Source: Crocodylus rhombifer (lineage: Eukaryota; Chordata; Crocodylia; Crocodylidae). Taken from it: a DNA stretch of 64,000 nucleotides. This document shows positions 24,801 to 36,024 of this stretch, piece by piece. The stretch lies in the NCBI GenBank assembly GCA_038503035.1, contig JAVSML010020388.1, forward strand, positions 124,001 to 188,000. The letters run 5' to 3'. Numbering within the stretch: the first letter of the stretch is position 1; each line of letters starts with the position of its first letter. A program made the translations under genes and the position numbers. Below the pieces are notes generated by a model. The model ran no database searches, was not told the DNA's origin, and worked only from the letters and a program-made list of their open reading frames with translations.

Positions 24801-27800
24801 ACAAAACCCAGGCTACATTTTCTGATCTCCTATCCTCCTGTCTCTTGGTGAGTGCCCTTGCTGCCAGGCTACTGGCTCTGTTTGGACAGGTCTCAATCTT
24901 CTGTTTGGAGCCACTCCTCTTAAAATAATTAAACACTCAATGAAGCGAGGGCATGAACCAGGTGAGTGCACTGGCAGCTAAATTAGTTTGATGCCAGACA
25001 TGCATGATTACATGCAGGTGCAAGGCACTGAGTACCTAACCCTACCAACAGCCAAGTGGTCAGGATGTACTTGACCCAGGATGCGGAAACAGATCTGGGC
25101 ACTTATCTGGCCCAATTCAGACCAAGGACCTTGTTCTCCCTGTCCCCAGGATTTGAATACCAGAATAGTCTCTACTTTTGCTGAATCTGGTACACTTCCA
25201 TACAGTCTGTTTCAACAATATGGCACTTCCTAAGAAAAAACACTCTGACCAAAATAAACACATAAAATCCTGAATCGGCTTCAGCTTGGCTTGTAGTTTC
25301 CAAGGGTGGATCATACAGCATGTGCTCGATGCCAAATGCTGAATTCACAATGACCAGTTTGAAGACTTCTCAAAATTAGTTCTGTGGAGAGAGAGCACAT
25401 CAGACTAAGATATTCTGCCATCTGGCTTACAGGCATGTATTTGGTTGTCATGGGTAAGTAAAATTCAGTTTTTATTGCTTTCATCATAATCTGCTATAGT
25501 ACAATTAATCCTGGGTATTGACAGCTCAGCATGTTAAAGTTAGAGTGAAGATGCAACTTTGCCTCCTGTCTCCAGTTTCCTTAAAAAAAAATAAAAAGGG
25601 TGCATGACTAGAGCATAGAAGTTGATTCTTCATTAAATAATTACTAAGTATGGATACTTGAAGGTGCACAGGTGACAAATGTGCGCTTCCCTGCAAGTAC
25701 AGCACGTTCGACAGCCACTTGAATATCCGGGAAGGTGGTCTGGGGAGGAGGGGAGGTTAAAAACCCTGTGAAAACATGCCCAATTTTCACCATCGAGTTG
25801 TAGAGCTATGCAAGTGCCATTTGCACAGATTCTGTACAGATGCATCAGAACCTGGTAAGTAGTCTCAAAAACTCCCCCTGTTCTGAGCATGCTGCATCCC
25901 ACACCGTTCTCAATAGCCAGTCGGAGATACAGGCACCATCCCAACACTGGCCTTCATCCCAAGACTGGGCAAGATTTTTCCTGCAACTGAAGTCCCTGGG
26001 AGCCACAGCAGCACTTAGCCTTCTTGCTGTGCACTGCTGCTCTCTAGCATCTGACTGTGAAGGGTTAGCCAAACATCCTCCCTGCCTCACAATCAGGCAG
26101 GGGGGCTGTGGAAAAAGCAGAATGTGATCATGTAGTTAGATTGCATCAAAATGCACGCAAATAAAAGGGAATTACAACTAAAGGTGGCTGAAACAACCTT
26201 AAACCTGAGATTTCCTCAATATCTGAATTCTTGACTTGAAATACTAATGTTCTACCGACATGTGTTAGATACTTAAACTATACTTTTAATACAAGTAATT
26301 CTAAAAGGTGGATTTCTGCATGGTTTACGGATTTTTGGTCCATCCAGAAAGCACATGCAATGCATGGTATACTAATTAAAAATGTAGTAGAAAGTACTGA
26401 TGGTTTTCTGAAGTGGGTAGTTGCAATTCTTATGCCGCCCTCACTGTGGCAACAACAATTATTTCCTCATGTCTTGTTCTTCCTATAAAATTATGTTCAC
26501 TCGAATTCCACATCACCAAGGTAACTATTAGATTTGTTAATTTGTACATTCTGGTAGCTAAACTGCATTTATTTTAGAATACAATACATGCTTTTTCTGA
26601 CACCAACTGCTGAAATCTTAACAAATTATCTGTATCACTGTTCCCCTCATATGAATGTGCATATTCTTCCGTTCATTTTTAAATCATGATTTTTGATAGT
26701 ATATAGCATAAACTTTCCAAAACACTACACAAATAGCATGTTCTTAACTTTGTACAGCTCTGTATCTTGTTTTTGGAAGGATTATAACCTTATTTTCTTT
26801 GTCAAATTACTCTCCAATGAACCGTGACGCCAAGCGTTGCGGTCAATGGTAAATGGCATCTTCTGAAATTACTCCTGGCATGTGCCAGCACTATGGCATT
26901 CATCAGCAAAAAGAACTGAATTTCAGTCTCATATGAAGCTCTTCCTATCACAACACCAATCTTTATTATTTTATGATCTAACCAGAAAGGCTGGTATATT
27001 AAGGGCCTACATTATGTATAGCTCAGCAGATGTTTAGCTAATGAAACTATTAACTTAATGAAAAGGCTGATTTAAATATAATGAACCTTTCATTTATTAT
27101 AAGAAAATACAGCAATATTTTACTTTCTGCCCTTAGCCTGCCAAAAATGATTTTTAAGTATTGAGTATTGTAATGTCTTCCCATTATGAATAGGTGTTTT
27201 AAACTTCATGACTAATGAATTTAGGAACTCCCCTATAAATTAGATGGCTACCTAAAAGTTGAGTTAGTTTATCTGTTATAGGGTCAGCATTGTAAAATTA
27301 ATATTTTATCATTCTGATGTTAAGGGGTTTAATAGTGGTATAACAAGGCATAGAGATGAACCATGTTACACAGTGCACTGCACTTCAGGATTGTTTTTTT
27401 TCTTTTTATGTCCCCATTCCCTACCCATGTAATTTAAGGAAACATTTTACCCAGGCAAGTTACTAGACTAAACATATTCTACAAATTATTCCTCCTGCCA
27501 CTTCCAAAATAATGAAGTCCTGTCTATTAATATTATTAAATTGGAGTTTCTGTAACAATTCTTCTGTAGCAAATGAACTCCAATTAAAATGGCTGGCATT
27601 ATGGTTTGCTAAAATGCCTCTTTATAATGAGAAAAAAAATCTTACCAATTTGTAGAAGAAATAAAGGCTTTCTGGCACAAATATACGAGTGATTTCATCT
27701 AGAAAAAGCTAATTCTTCTCTGACACGAAAGAGCTCTGACAGGCTGACAGAGCAAGTCTAACTCAACTTTAACAGATCAACTGAAACTGTTAGCTAATAA

Positions 27801-27995
27801 GCACTTGATACTTCCAGCTTTGTTTTTGGGGCCCACTTGCGCTGGCTTGTAGCCTAAGAGGCGGCTCCCCCAACATCTCCCCCCATTGTTGAACCTGCAG
27901 AATTAGGATGAACAGAAGAAGCATTACATGACCAGAAATCATGTAGAGCGACCCATGATATTAAAATGTCAATGAAAACAGACATGCATACTTAC

Positions 27996-28069
27996 AACGC
28001 ATTTCTGATGAAGTTCCCATAAATCAAAGGTACTCCGTTTCAAGCATTCCACGTAGTTCTGATTGAATA
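27996..28069 (-). other. Candidate 74 nt exon (possible KLHL13 5' exon)
   Basis: On the minus strand, a pyrimidine-rich acceptor (ATTTCTTTTTAAAG) precedes 28069 and a near-consensus donor (GTAAGTATG) starts at 27995. One frame is open throughout and reads FNQNYVECLKRSTFDLW, then ELHQKCV. Three CpGs survive in a CpG-poor region. Joined to the exon at 18598, the phase does not match this open frame. It would then act as a 5' untranslated exon, with translation starting at the internal ATG at 18570. I do not recognise the peptide. It is called a candidate from splice signals and position only. Confidence 0.35.
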
Positions 28070-28524
28070 CTTTAAAAAGAAATGTTAACCACTTCTATAA
28101 GTGCACAACAGGGCCCCGATAAGCCAAAGAGTTCTGCGAGACTCATACACAGGACACTGTTGTATGTCACCAGTTATAGAGCATGGCCCTGGTATTTGCC
28201 CAGCTCCTCAAGTATAATTCCTTCCTCTTCCTACCTAGACAAAAACAGGCAAGTAGTGCCGTGGTGATGTTTAGTTACTTGAGGAGCTTCCCAATGCCCA
28301 GCAACTTGCTAAGCAGTTATGAGTTATCTGAAACTTCACTGACAGATCACCACTCTTACTTTGCCTAGAATTTTTCAAAGGATCCCAACAGCTCTGTGCA
28401 AAAATCCCATTCACTCAGAACAGGATTTGTGAGTTCACTTACCAAAAAAAGGCCAGCTTTTTTTTTTTTTTAAGTAGCTACTGCTTGGGGACTCCATTGG
28501 GCTCACCAAAAAAAGAATCTGTGT

Positions 28525-28600
28525 GTACTCATACTAACTAGCAGTAGAGTGATTCACTCGTTAGTACTCATACTAACAAGAGAGCGATTCACTCCTGAAT
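28525..28600. repeat. Imperfect 39 bp tandem duplication
   Basis: GTACTCATACTAAC at 28525 recurs at 28564. Each copy is followed by an AGAG.GATTCACTC block. Small indels separate the copies. Confidence 0.85.
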
Positions 28601-29394
28601 CCATGAAAGACCAGTTTACACAAAACAAGAAATCCCCAGACAAAATGAAAAGGCAAATACATAAAATCCAGTTGTTTTAGTTCTTATGCTAATTAAAACT
28701 TTCAATGATGTTCCTATTCCCTCTCCTGATTGAAGTGAGGGGTATTGCTCTGATGATGTGGGAGAAGCAGCAAAGAGGTAACCCAAGGAGCGCAGTGAAG
28801 AGTTGTGGTTTCTGCTACCAGGGAAATGAGTAACCTGAGAGAGAGAGAGGAAGAACAGGGGAGCTGGCATGCACAGGAAAAGGTCCCTAGGTACTCAGAT
28901 GCCGAAGGGACAGGACACACCAGCAGCAGCCCTGCCAATTCTGATCTTAAAAAAAAGGAGCAGAAAAAAGTCTTAACCAGCACTGGCCCAACTCCTCCTT
29001 TGCCTCCGCCCCTAACTGAAACAGTTCCTCCTGGCTTTCACAATAGAAAAAGTGGCAGAAAAGTCTGTTAAGTGAGTAATCTGTTTAGAGCTGAAATTAA
29101 AAGTGCTATAAACATCACTTAATATCGCTTATCACAGGGCTCACAGATGAACCTTGGTTTTCCCTACTCCTCACTTATGGGGCAGGAGGGAATTCATACA
29201 GGGTCCAGCTCTCGGCTATTACCTAAGTGACCTGAAGAATAGGAGTCGTGGGCATGTTAGTAAAACCCAGGCGATAATGCACAACCTTTATAAACCCACA
29301 AAAGAAGGAAGTCAACAGAATTTACAGAGGCTTACAGAAGTGCACAGAGGTTTAGAGAAAGAAGCTGATAGGAGAAAGACTGGCTAGCTAACAC

Positions 29395-29592
29395 CACCAC
29401 CCGACAGGCTCTCCGACCAGCACAGACCACTCCCCACCTCCAGTCTGGGTCTTATAGTAGTCGGCCCCACCCCTTCCGGTCAGCTGACTCACCAGGTGTG
29501 GGCCCTTAGCTCCTCCTGGTCGCCCCTAGCAACCAGCACCTGAGCCCATGCTGCTGCTTTTCAAGTAGCAGGCACCTTAGTGCCCTGCTACA
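29395..29592 (-). mobile_element. LTR-like segment with TATA-type promoter signal (tentative)
   Basis: Read on the minus strand from 29592, the segment starts TGTAGCAGGGCACTAAGG, is GC-rich, and contains GGGGCCGACTACTATAAGAC, a TATA-like box about 130 bases in. A GGAGGTGGGGAGTGG stretch follows. A TG start, a GC-rich body and an internal TATA box are LTR traits. However, I could not fix the 3' CA end, a primer-binding site or any gag/pol frame. It may instead be another GC-rich repeat with a promoter-like element. Confidence 0.35.
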
Positions 29593-29632
29593 ATGGCCTA
29601 GGGGTCACTGTAGCAGGGCACTAAGGGGTGCC
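29571..29632. repeat. Head-to-head palindrome, about 22 bp arms
   Basis: GGCACCTTAGTGCCCTGCTA (29571 onward) is answered by TAGCAGGGCACTAAGGGGTG (from 29611), with about 16 bases between the arms. The arms can form a long hairpin with a two-base bulge. Both arms look like the same element end facing outward. Confidence 0.85.
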
Positions 29633-30521
29633 TAGAAAAAGGACAGGCACCAATTGTTCCACCCCACCGATGAAGGCAGAACAAGCAAACAGGGTTTGTG
29701 CTGCAGCAGTGACATTTCAGTTTAAATACTGGGAAGCACACTTTAAGGACTTCTTAAAATGAGGTTATGCAGAAGAGATTTGTTTGAGGATTTTCCGAAA
29801 AATCTCCGTAACAGGCCACGTGCTGGGTTTCCTCACTGGAAGAGCAAGGTTCACAGTCCCGCCCAGGAACACTACTTGCGTTTGGTTCCCGAAATAATGA
29901 TAGTGTCAAACTCTGATAGCGCCAAGTGACCGATACTCCACTCCTCTAACCTGGTCTGCAGTTCAGCAAGAACGTAGTCTCAACTCAAGACTGCTTCTCT
30001 CTGATACGGCCCCTTGTGACCAGCACCTCTCCCAGGACCACACAGTGTGCGTGCACACAGCGGCAGGGGAAGAACTGCTGGGGGGAATTGGATAGGATGC
30101 TGAAGAAGCTGGAGGGCATGTGCACACACAAAGGAGATAGACAAGTAAAAGCAAGGACTGGAGACAGCCATCCTGCAGGAAAAGAGAGAGGCCAGATCCT
30201 GGAAGGCAGAGGGAAATCTCACTCGGACAGCCCTATTGTATTGCTAGATTTATTATCCAGAGTTTATTGGCATTGCAGCCGTGTTCTCGGTAGCTATGTA
30301 ACAGCGGGAATACCCAAGCAATGAGGCAGGCTGCTTTTGGAAGTTGTGAAATCCTCATCACTGGAGACAGTCAGGGCTGCCCATCGTCAGCACTAGTGCA
30401 GACATAACGATATGCTCAGATAGCAGCTGGAATGACTCAGGTTTCCTGCCTTAATGCCAGCAGATTCAGGTCCAGAAACGACTGCCGTGAAAACAGAGGG
30501 AACAAACTGCAGTGGATAATT

Positions 30522-30743
30522 CAGTGATTCTCAACCAGGATGATGCAGCATGAAGGGGTGCTGCCAGACCTTTTGAAGCAAGCAGTGAGGAGATGGTGAT
30601 AAGAAGAGGTTCAGATGTGTCCTTGCCTGGCCAACCCCCAGTCCTTCTGCAAGGAAGGAAGTGCCACTCTGTTCACAAAAGCTGGGTGAAATGCTTCAAG
30701 TCCAATGCAGGTGCCTTGAGTCCAAAATGGTTGAGAAGCATTG
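30522..30743. mobile_element. hAT-type MITE
   Basis: The left end is CAGTGATTCTCAACCA; the right end is TGGTTGAGAAGCATTG, whose reverse complement is CAATGCTTCTCAACCA. This gives a 16 bp terminal inverted repeat with two mismatches. CAGTG.TTCTCAACC is a common hAT terminal motif in vertebrate genomes. The interior (about 220 bp) has no coding frame. No matching 8 bp target duplication survives, so the copy is old. Confidence 0.75.
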
Positions 30744-32935
30744 GGCTACTTCATTTAAAGAGAAAGGGTTAGACTTTTGGAGGAAGGCGTTATTAGGCAG
30801 TTTTCTTCCCATTTGCAGGGGTGGGGGGGAAGCTTTGGGGCAGCCACTTGTTTAAACATCCCACAATTTAAATGGAAACAAAGAAAAAATGGACAATGCA
30901 AAAGGAAGGAAATGAGTGAGGCTCCAAATGGTGATGGGGTTTAGAGGAGAAGCATTAAGCAGCAGGAGGTCACTGCCTCCCTCTTGCATTTTGTGCACGA
31001 TAGCTCTATTATGCAACAAAACTAGCGCAGAAATCAGCTGCCACAAACCAGGCATGGCCACATAAGGAATGAACCTCTGGAGAAGTAGTGCTCCCTCATG
31101 AGCCTGTGTAGATGCAATCTCTGAAAGCAAGTGCAAAGCAACGGTGCTCCTCAGGTTTCTCTCGAACACAAGCACCAAACCCAGAGGCTGGAGACTAGGA
31201 CCAGAGGATGAATCTGCTCCAAAGATCAAAGCACCTTTTGTCCACACAAACAAAGCAAACGCTGACTTCAAACCGGTTTTACACACTTCATAGTCTTTCA
31301 CCCACTTACAAATACTTAACTTGACTTCAGGAGCCCCGTGCCACCTCTTGATTCTTGTCTCCTACAAACCTAAACTGACTTAGACATTTTTGCCTTATGT
31401 CTAAATATTCAGATTACTGCATGCTATTGTGTTTTAAGAACAGTGAGCTCAAATAACATTTTGTTAAACTTATAATTAGACTACTGACCTTGCTGGAGAT
31501 GAACAATACTGAAAGCAGAGCAAATGCACAAGCTTTATAGCTTCTCTACCAGATCTCATCCATTTTATTACCCTTCATATAAAAAAAAAAATGAAAGTCA
31601 CTCAACAGCTCCACTTTTTAGATTAAAAGGTCAGCAGAATTTGCTGCGTCAGTCTATTTTTGGCCTTAACTGCTCTGAAGGCAACTCTAGCATTTGTATT
31701 TAGGCAGTAGAATTACAACACCATCTGGGAGAACGTCTCACATCCATGGCGATTCCAAACCTACCAGTTATGAGACTTGGAGAAATGATTAACTTCATAG
31801 AGTCAACAAAATGGAAGAGAGGAAACAGTTCTTGTAATCTCCTTTAATATTTAACAAATAACCATTAAAATCTTCCCGTGTCTGTCTAAAGCTGCTTACA
31901 TAAGTGTCATATTTGGCCATACAGATACTCCATGATAAATTTAGAAATCACTCTTTCCTTCCTTGCTCTCCTTTTTTGTCTCAGATCATTCCCATTCTTT
32001 CTACCAGTGTCTACATGGACAACAGCTTGTTGAACCCTCGCTACTTCTTGCCAGCTGGGTTTTATAAGAGCAGTTGCTTTATCATTTCTCAGCCACAGCC
32101 TGTTAGGCTTTTCTAAATAACATATTCAGGATTTTCAAATATTTTCCACAAAATCATAAAGAGTTGAAAATGTAGCCCACTGGAGAGTGGAAGTAAGTTA
32201 CTTGCAATGCCTTGAACACCATGCTTCTGCATGTTAAATACTGCAAATCTCTGACCAGCTGTTTAGATAAAATAGTCGAGTGATAATGAACTTGTTTGGT
32301 GAAGTCCACTGATAGTTTAGTAATACACCCACTAACTATGAGAACATCTGCAGTTCCCAGTGCAGCTGCCTATGGGTTTGGTCCCCACAATTAAAACTTC
32401 CCAATGTTGGCCAAGTGTTACATTGCCCCGCTTAAGTTTAGGGAAAGCCTGCATACACTAATTTCAGACAGTTTTGTAGGAAGAGCTGGACACAGACAGA
32501 CCTTCGTAGATTTGCACACAGTCAGCGCACAACATTTTTCTTGATTCTAAGCAAATGCCAAATCTAAACTTATCTGCAAAAAGGACAGCACAGCAGCTGT
32601 GACTACAGCCATTTACCAGAATAAAACTACCATCTTTTCAAGGCAATTCCATGAAGTTGCTCTGGGATGTACCAAAAGAGCATCACATTGCACAGCAACA
32701 TCACAACGTGCAACAGGATTCAGATGTTTTGAGAACATCGATACATAGAATAACCGGTCAAAATATGCCCCTAAATATCACTAGCACCAGCAAGCTTCAA
32801 GGCATCAGCGATTCAGAGTTTTATTGCATGTTATCACTATAAAGTTTTATTTTACATTTTTCAAGCTTCCAAAACAAAATCATCCACAGACGCTGAAAAG
32901 AAAGTTAAGACTTCTTTTTTGTTCTTTGTTTTTTT

Positions 32936-32968
32936 GGGGGCCGGGGCGGGGGGGAGGGGAGGATAGGA
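32936..32968. repeat. G-rich low-complexity tract
   Basis: The tract begins GGGGGCCGGGGCGGGGGGGA and continues with short G runs. With four or more G runs it could form a G-quadruplex on the plus strand. It sits just upstream of the CR1 remnant. Confidence 0.8.
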
Positions 32969-33047
32969 CAAGACATGAGCACAAAATAAAAAGGCTAAAC
33001 AAAAACCACCATGAAGAGGTGGAGAATTGCCCTTTATCCTTTATTCC

Positions 33048-34134
33048 AAAAGGAGTTTGATCTAGTATCTCACGATGCCCTTGCAAGAAAATTGGAGGAC
33101 TGTAGTCTTAACTCTGAGACAGTCAGATGGGTGAGAAACTGGCTGCAGGATAGGACCCAGAGACTCATAGTGAAAGGATCTGTGTCGTCCTGGCAAGAAG
33201 TGGGAAGTGGTGTCCCGCAGGGGTCGATGCTGGGTCCAGTACTTTTCAACAGCTTTCTTAATGATTGGGATGTGGGGGAAGAGCTCACTGGCCAAGTTCG
33301 CAGATGACACCACATTATGAGGAAGCAGTCACGCTTGAAGATAGGCTACAGGTAAACGTGGACCCTAGACAGGCTGGCAAGTTGGGCGGATCACAACCTG
33401 ATGAAGTTCAATGTCAAGAAATGTAAAGCACTCCACCTCGGGACGAGCAACCTCCAACACACCTACAGGCTTGGTGGCACCAAACTGACCAGCACCACGA
33501 ATGAAAGGGACTTCAGGTAATAATAGACCACAGTATGAATACGAGCTGGCAGTGCGATGCTGTAGCCAGCAGGGCAAATAATACCCTGGCGTGCATCAAC
33601 AGATGCATCTCCAGCAAAGCCAAGAAGTTGATTCTTCTGCTCTGCTCTGCTCTGCTCAGCGTTGGTGAGACCACAGCTGGAGGACTGCATCCAGTCCTGG
33701 GCACCGCACTTCAGCAAGGACGTGGGCAAGCTTGAGAGAGTTCAAAGAAGAGTCTTACACAGCATGCCATGGAAGGAAAGGCTGAGGGATCTGGGACTCC
33801 TCAGCCTGAGGACGAGAAGGCTGAGAGGGGACTTGGTAGCAGCTTACCGATACATTAGGGGAGTGCATCAAGGACTCGGTGAGCAACTGTTCACCAGGGC
33901 ACCCGAGGGGAGAACCGGGAGTAATGGACACGAACTCCTGGAAGACCGATTCAGGCTCAACATTAGGAAAAACTCCTGAGGCAATGCAATCACCTACCCT
34001 GGAAATCTTCAACTGGACACTAGACAGTCACCTTGCTGGGGTCAGCTGACCCCAGTTATCTTTACTGCCTGGTGCAGGGAGCTGGACCCGATGATCTCCC
34101 GAGGTCCTTTCCAGCCTTACAATCTATGAATCTT
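33048..34134 (+). mobile_element. CR1 LINE remnant: C-terminal reverse transcriptase and 3' end
   Basis: A 5'-truncated CR1 element in antisense orientation to KLHL13. It opens at [18 protein letters not shown] of the RT domain, continues [18 protein letters not shown] and [14 protein letters not shown], and after a frame shift shows KFADDT, the RT catalytic box, near 33294. Later frames carry CRISSKAKK-like and VRPQLEDCIQSWAPHF motifs and the LRDLGLLSLRTRRLRGDLVA segment, typical of the CR1 C-terminus. It ends in the short tail TTACAATCTATGAATC. Several frameshifts, including one near a CTCTG pentamer run, show it is dead. It is broken into frames at about 33011-33307, 33535-33735 and 33662-33979. 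Confidence 0.93.
33635..33658. repeat. TCTGC pentanucleotide expansion inside CR1
   Basis: Four to five near-perfect TCTGC units lie inside the CR1 coding remnant. The neighbouring CR1 copy at 34395-36024 has only CTCCCCCTCTATG at the same place. The expansion is therefore specific to this copy. Confidence 0.8.
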
Positions 34135-34394
34135 TAAATAATATATACTATTTTTTTCATATTTCAGTTGATTTAAGTATTCTACTTATTGTTATCATGA
34201 ATTTCTGGATGGATTTTCCCCCTAACCACCCATATGCTAATTTTTACCTGAAATCCTAAAACTAGACAGAAAATCATTGCTTAAAAGGGAAACCCTAGCA
34301 AAATTCACAGAAGAGTAGCTGCTATGGTGTGAATATAGGGTGACCCGTCTTAAACAGTCAGCAGGCCATCAAAATTGTTACTTACTGGACATGA

Positions 34395-36024
34395 TTTTCT
34401 AACACAGATGGCACGGAAGAAGGTCTCTTCAGAAAGAGCTAACTTGAAGAACTAGTTAGGGAACTGAGGAACTAGTCAGGGAACGTCTGGAGAGACTGGA
34501 TGTATTCAAATCAGCTGGTCTGGACGATCTCCACCCCCGAGTGCTGAGGGAATTGGCTGCGGTCATGGTGGGGCCCCTGGCACGGCTGTACGAGCACTCG
34601 TGGTGCTCGGTGCAGTGCCGGAGGACTGGAAGAGGCCAACGTGGTTCCCATCTTCAAAAAAGGGGAGGAAGGAGGACCCAGGGAACTATAGGCCAGTTAG
34701 TCTTGCCTCGGTCCTGGGGAAGCTTTTTGAGAGAGTTATCCTGGCGCATGTCCACGAGGGGCCGGGAGGAGATGATGCTCAGGGGTTCACTAGCGGCAGG
34801 TCCTGTCAGACCAACCTGGCGGCCTCTACGACCAGGTCACCAAATTGCTGGATGCAGGGGTAGCAGTGCACATCGTCTTCCTGGACTTTCGGAGGCCTTC
34901 GACACTGTCTCTCACCCCGTTCTCATTAAGAAACTGGGGGCTGTGGTGTCGACACCCACACAGTCAGACGTGTCGCCAACTGGCCGGAGGGCCGCGCCCC
35001 GAGAGCTGTGGTGGACAGATCATTTTCCACCTGGAGGGACGTGGGCAGTGGGGTCCCCCGGGGCTTGGTCCTCAGGCCTGCACTGTTCAACATCTTCACC
35101 AGTGACTTGGACGAGGGGGTAAATAGCACCCTGTTCAAATCTGCTGATGATACTAAGATGTGGGGGATGTGGGCACGCTAGACAGGAGGAATAGGCTGCA
35201 ATTGGACCTAGACAGGTTACAGGGGTGAGTGGATGAGAATAGCATGGGATTCAACACCAATAAGTGCAAGGTGCTGCACCTGGGGAGGAACAACCGGCAC
35301 CATACCTACAGGCTGGGGAACTCCCTTCTCATCAGTGCAGAGGCAGAAAAGGATCTTGGAGTCATCATTGATGCCAAGGTGAACATGGGCCAGCAGTGTG
35401 GGGATGCAGTTAGGAAGGCCAACCGCACCTTGTCCTGCATCCACAGATGCATCTCGAGCAAGTGCAGGGAGGTGATCCTCCCCCTCTATGCGGCACTGGT
35501 CAGGCCACAGCTGGAGGACTGCATCCAGTTCTGGGTGCCGCATTTCAGGAGTGATGTGGACAACATGGAGAGGGTCCAGAGGAGACCACTCGCATGGTCA
35601 GGGGGCAGCAGGGCAGGCCCTACGAGGAGAGGCGACGGGACCGGAACCTGTTCAGCCCCCACAAGAGAGGGCTGAGGGGGGATCTTGTGGCCTGTTACAA
35701 ACTAGTCAGGGGGGATCAGCAGGCATTGGGGGGGTCCCTGTTCCCCCGAGCACCGCCAGGAGTGACCAGGAATAACGGTCACAAGCTGGCAGAGGGTAGA
35801 TTTAAGCTAGCTATCAGGAGGTGCGACTTCACGATCAGGGCAGCTAGGGTCTGGGACCAACTTCCAAGAGAAGTGGTGCTGGCTCCTACCCTGGGGGGCT
35901 TTAAGACGAGGCTTGACAATCACCTTGCTGGGGTCGTCTGACCCCAGTACTCTTTCCTGCCACGGCAGGGGGTCGGACTCTATGATCTGCTCGGGTCCCT
36001 TCCGACCCTACCAACTATGAAACT
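34395..36024 (+). mobile_element. Second, longer CR1 LINE remnant
   Basis: It lies 260 bp after the first CR1 in the same orientation, but reaches further 5'. It starts with CR1 text upstream of the RT domain, then [51 protein letters not shown] and the catalytic-box position near 35137. There F.DD has become SADDT (TCT for a Phe codon). The C-terminal part includes NSMGFNTNKCKVLHLG, DLGVIIDAKVNMGQQC, IHRCISSKCREVILPLY, RPQLEDCIQFWVPHF and, in another frame, RRRDRNLFSPHKRGLRGDL and WDQLPREVVLAPTLGGF. The end is CCTACCAACTATGAAACTAT. Multiple frameshifts mark it as inactive. It begins about 1.0 kb further 5' than the first copy and is a distinct insertion. Confidence 0.93.

Larger units (their letters stand above)
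18599..33040. other. Presumed 5' intron of KLHL13 with scattered repeats
   Basis: Noncoding, AT-rich sequence upstream of the N-terminal exon. Supported contents are a CR1 tail near 19125, tandem duplications at 19569, 21797 and 28525, a candidate exon at 27996-28069, an LTR-like/palindromic region at 29.4-29.6 kb, and a hAT MITE at 30522. A 149-codon minus-strand open frame at 30852-31301 has no recognisable domain. I could not find an exon encoding the known long N-terminus. Confidence 0.6.

Noticed and set aside
27650..27720. Minus-strand donor-like CAAATTG|GTAAGA as another KLHL13 exon
   Set aside because: No convincing acceptor or conserved peptide upstream; the phase does not fit the exon at 18598.
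30852..31301. 149-codon minus-strand open frame
   Set aside because: No domain, no splice context and no homology that I recognise. Hydrophobic chance composition is likely.
34541..35122. 193-codon plus-strand frame as a cellular gene
   Set aside because: It lies inside the second CR1 copy and is an out-of-frame translation of the RT region.
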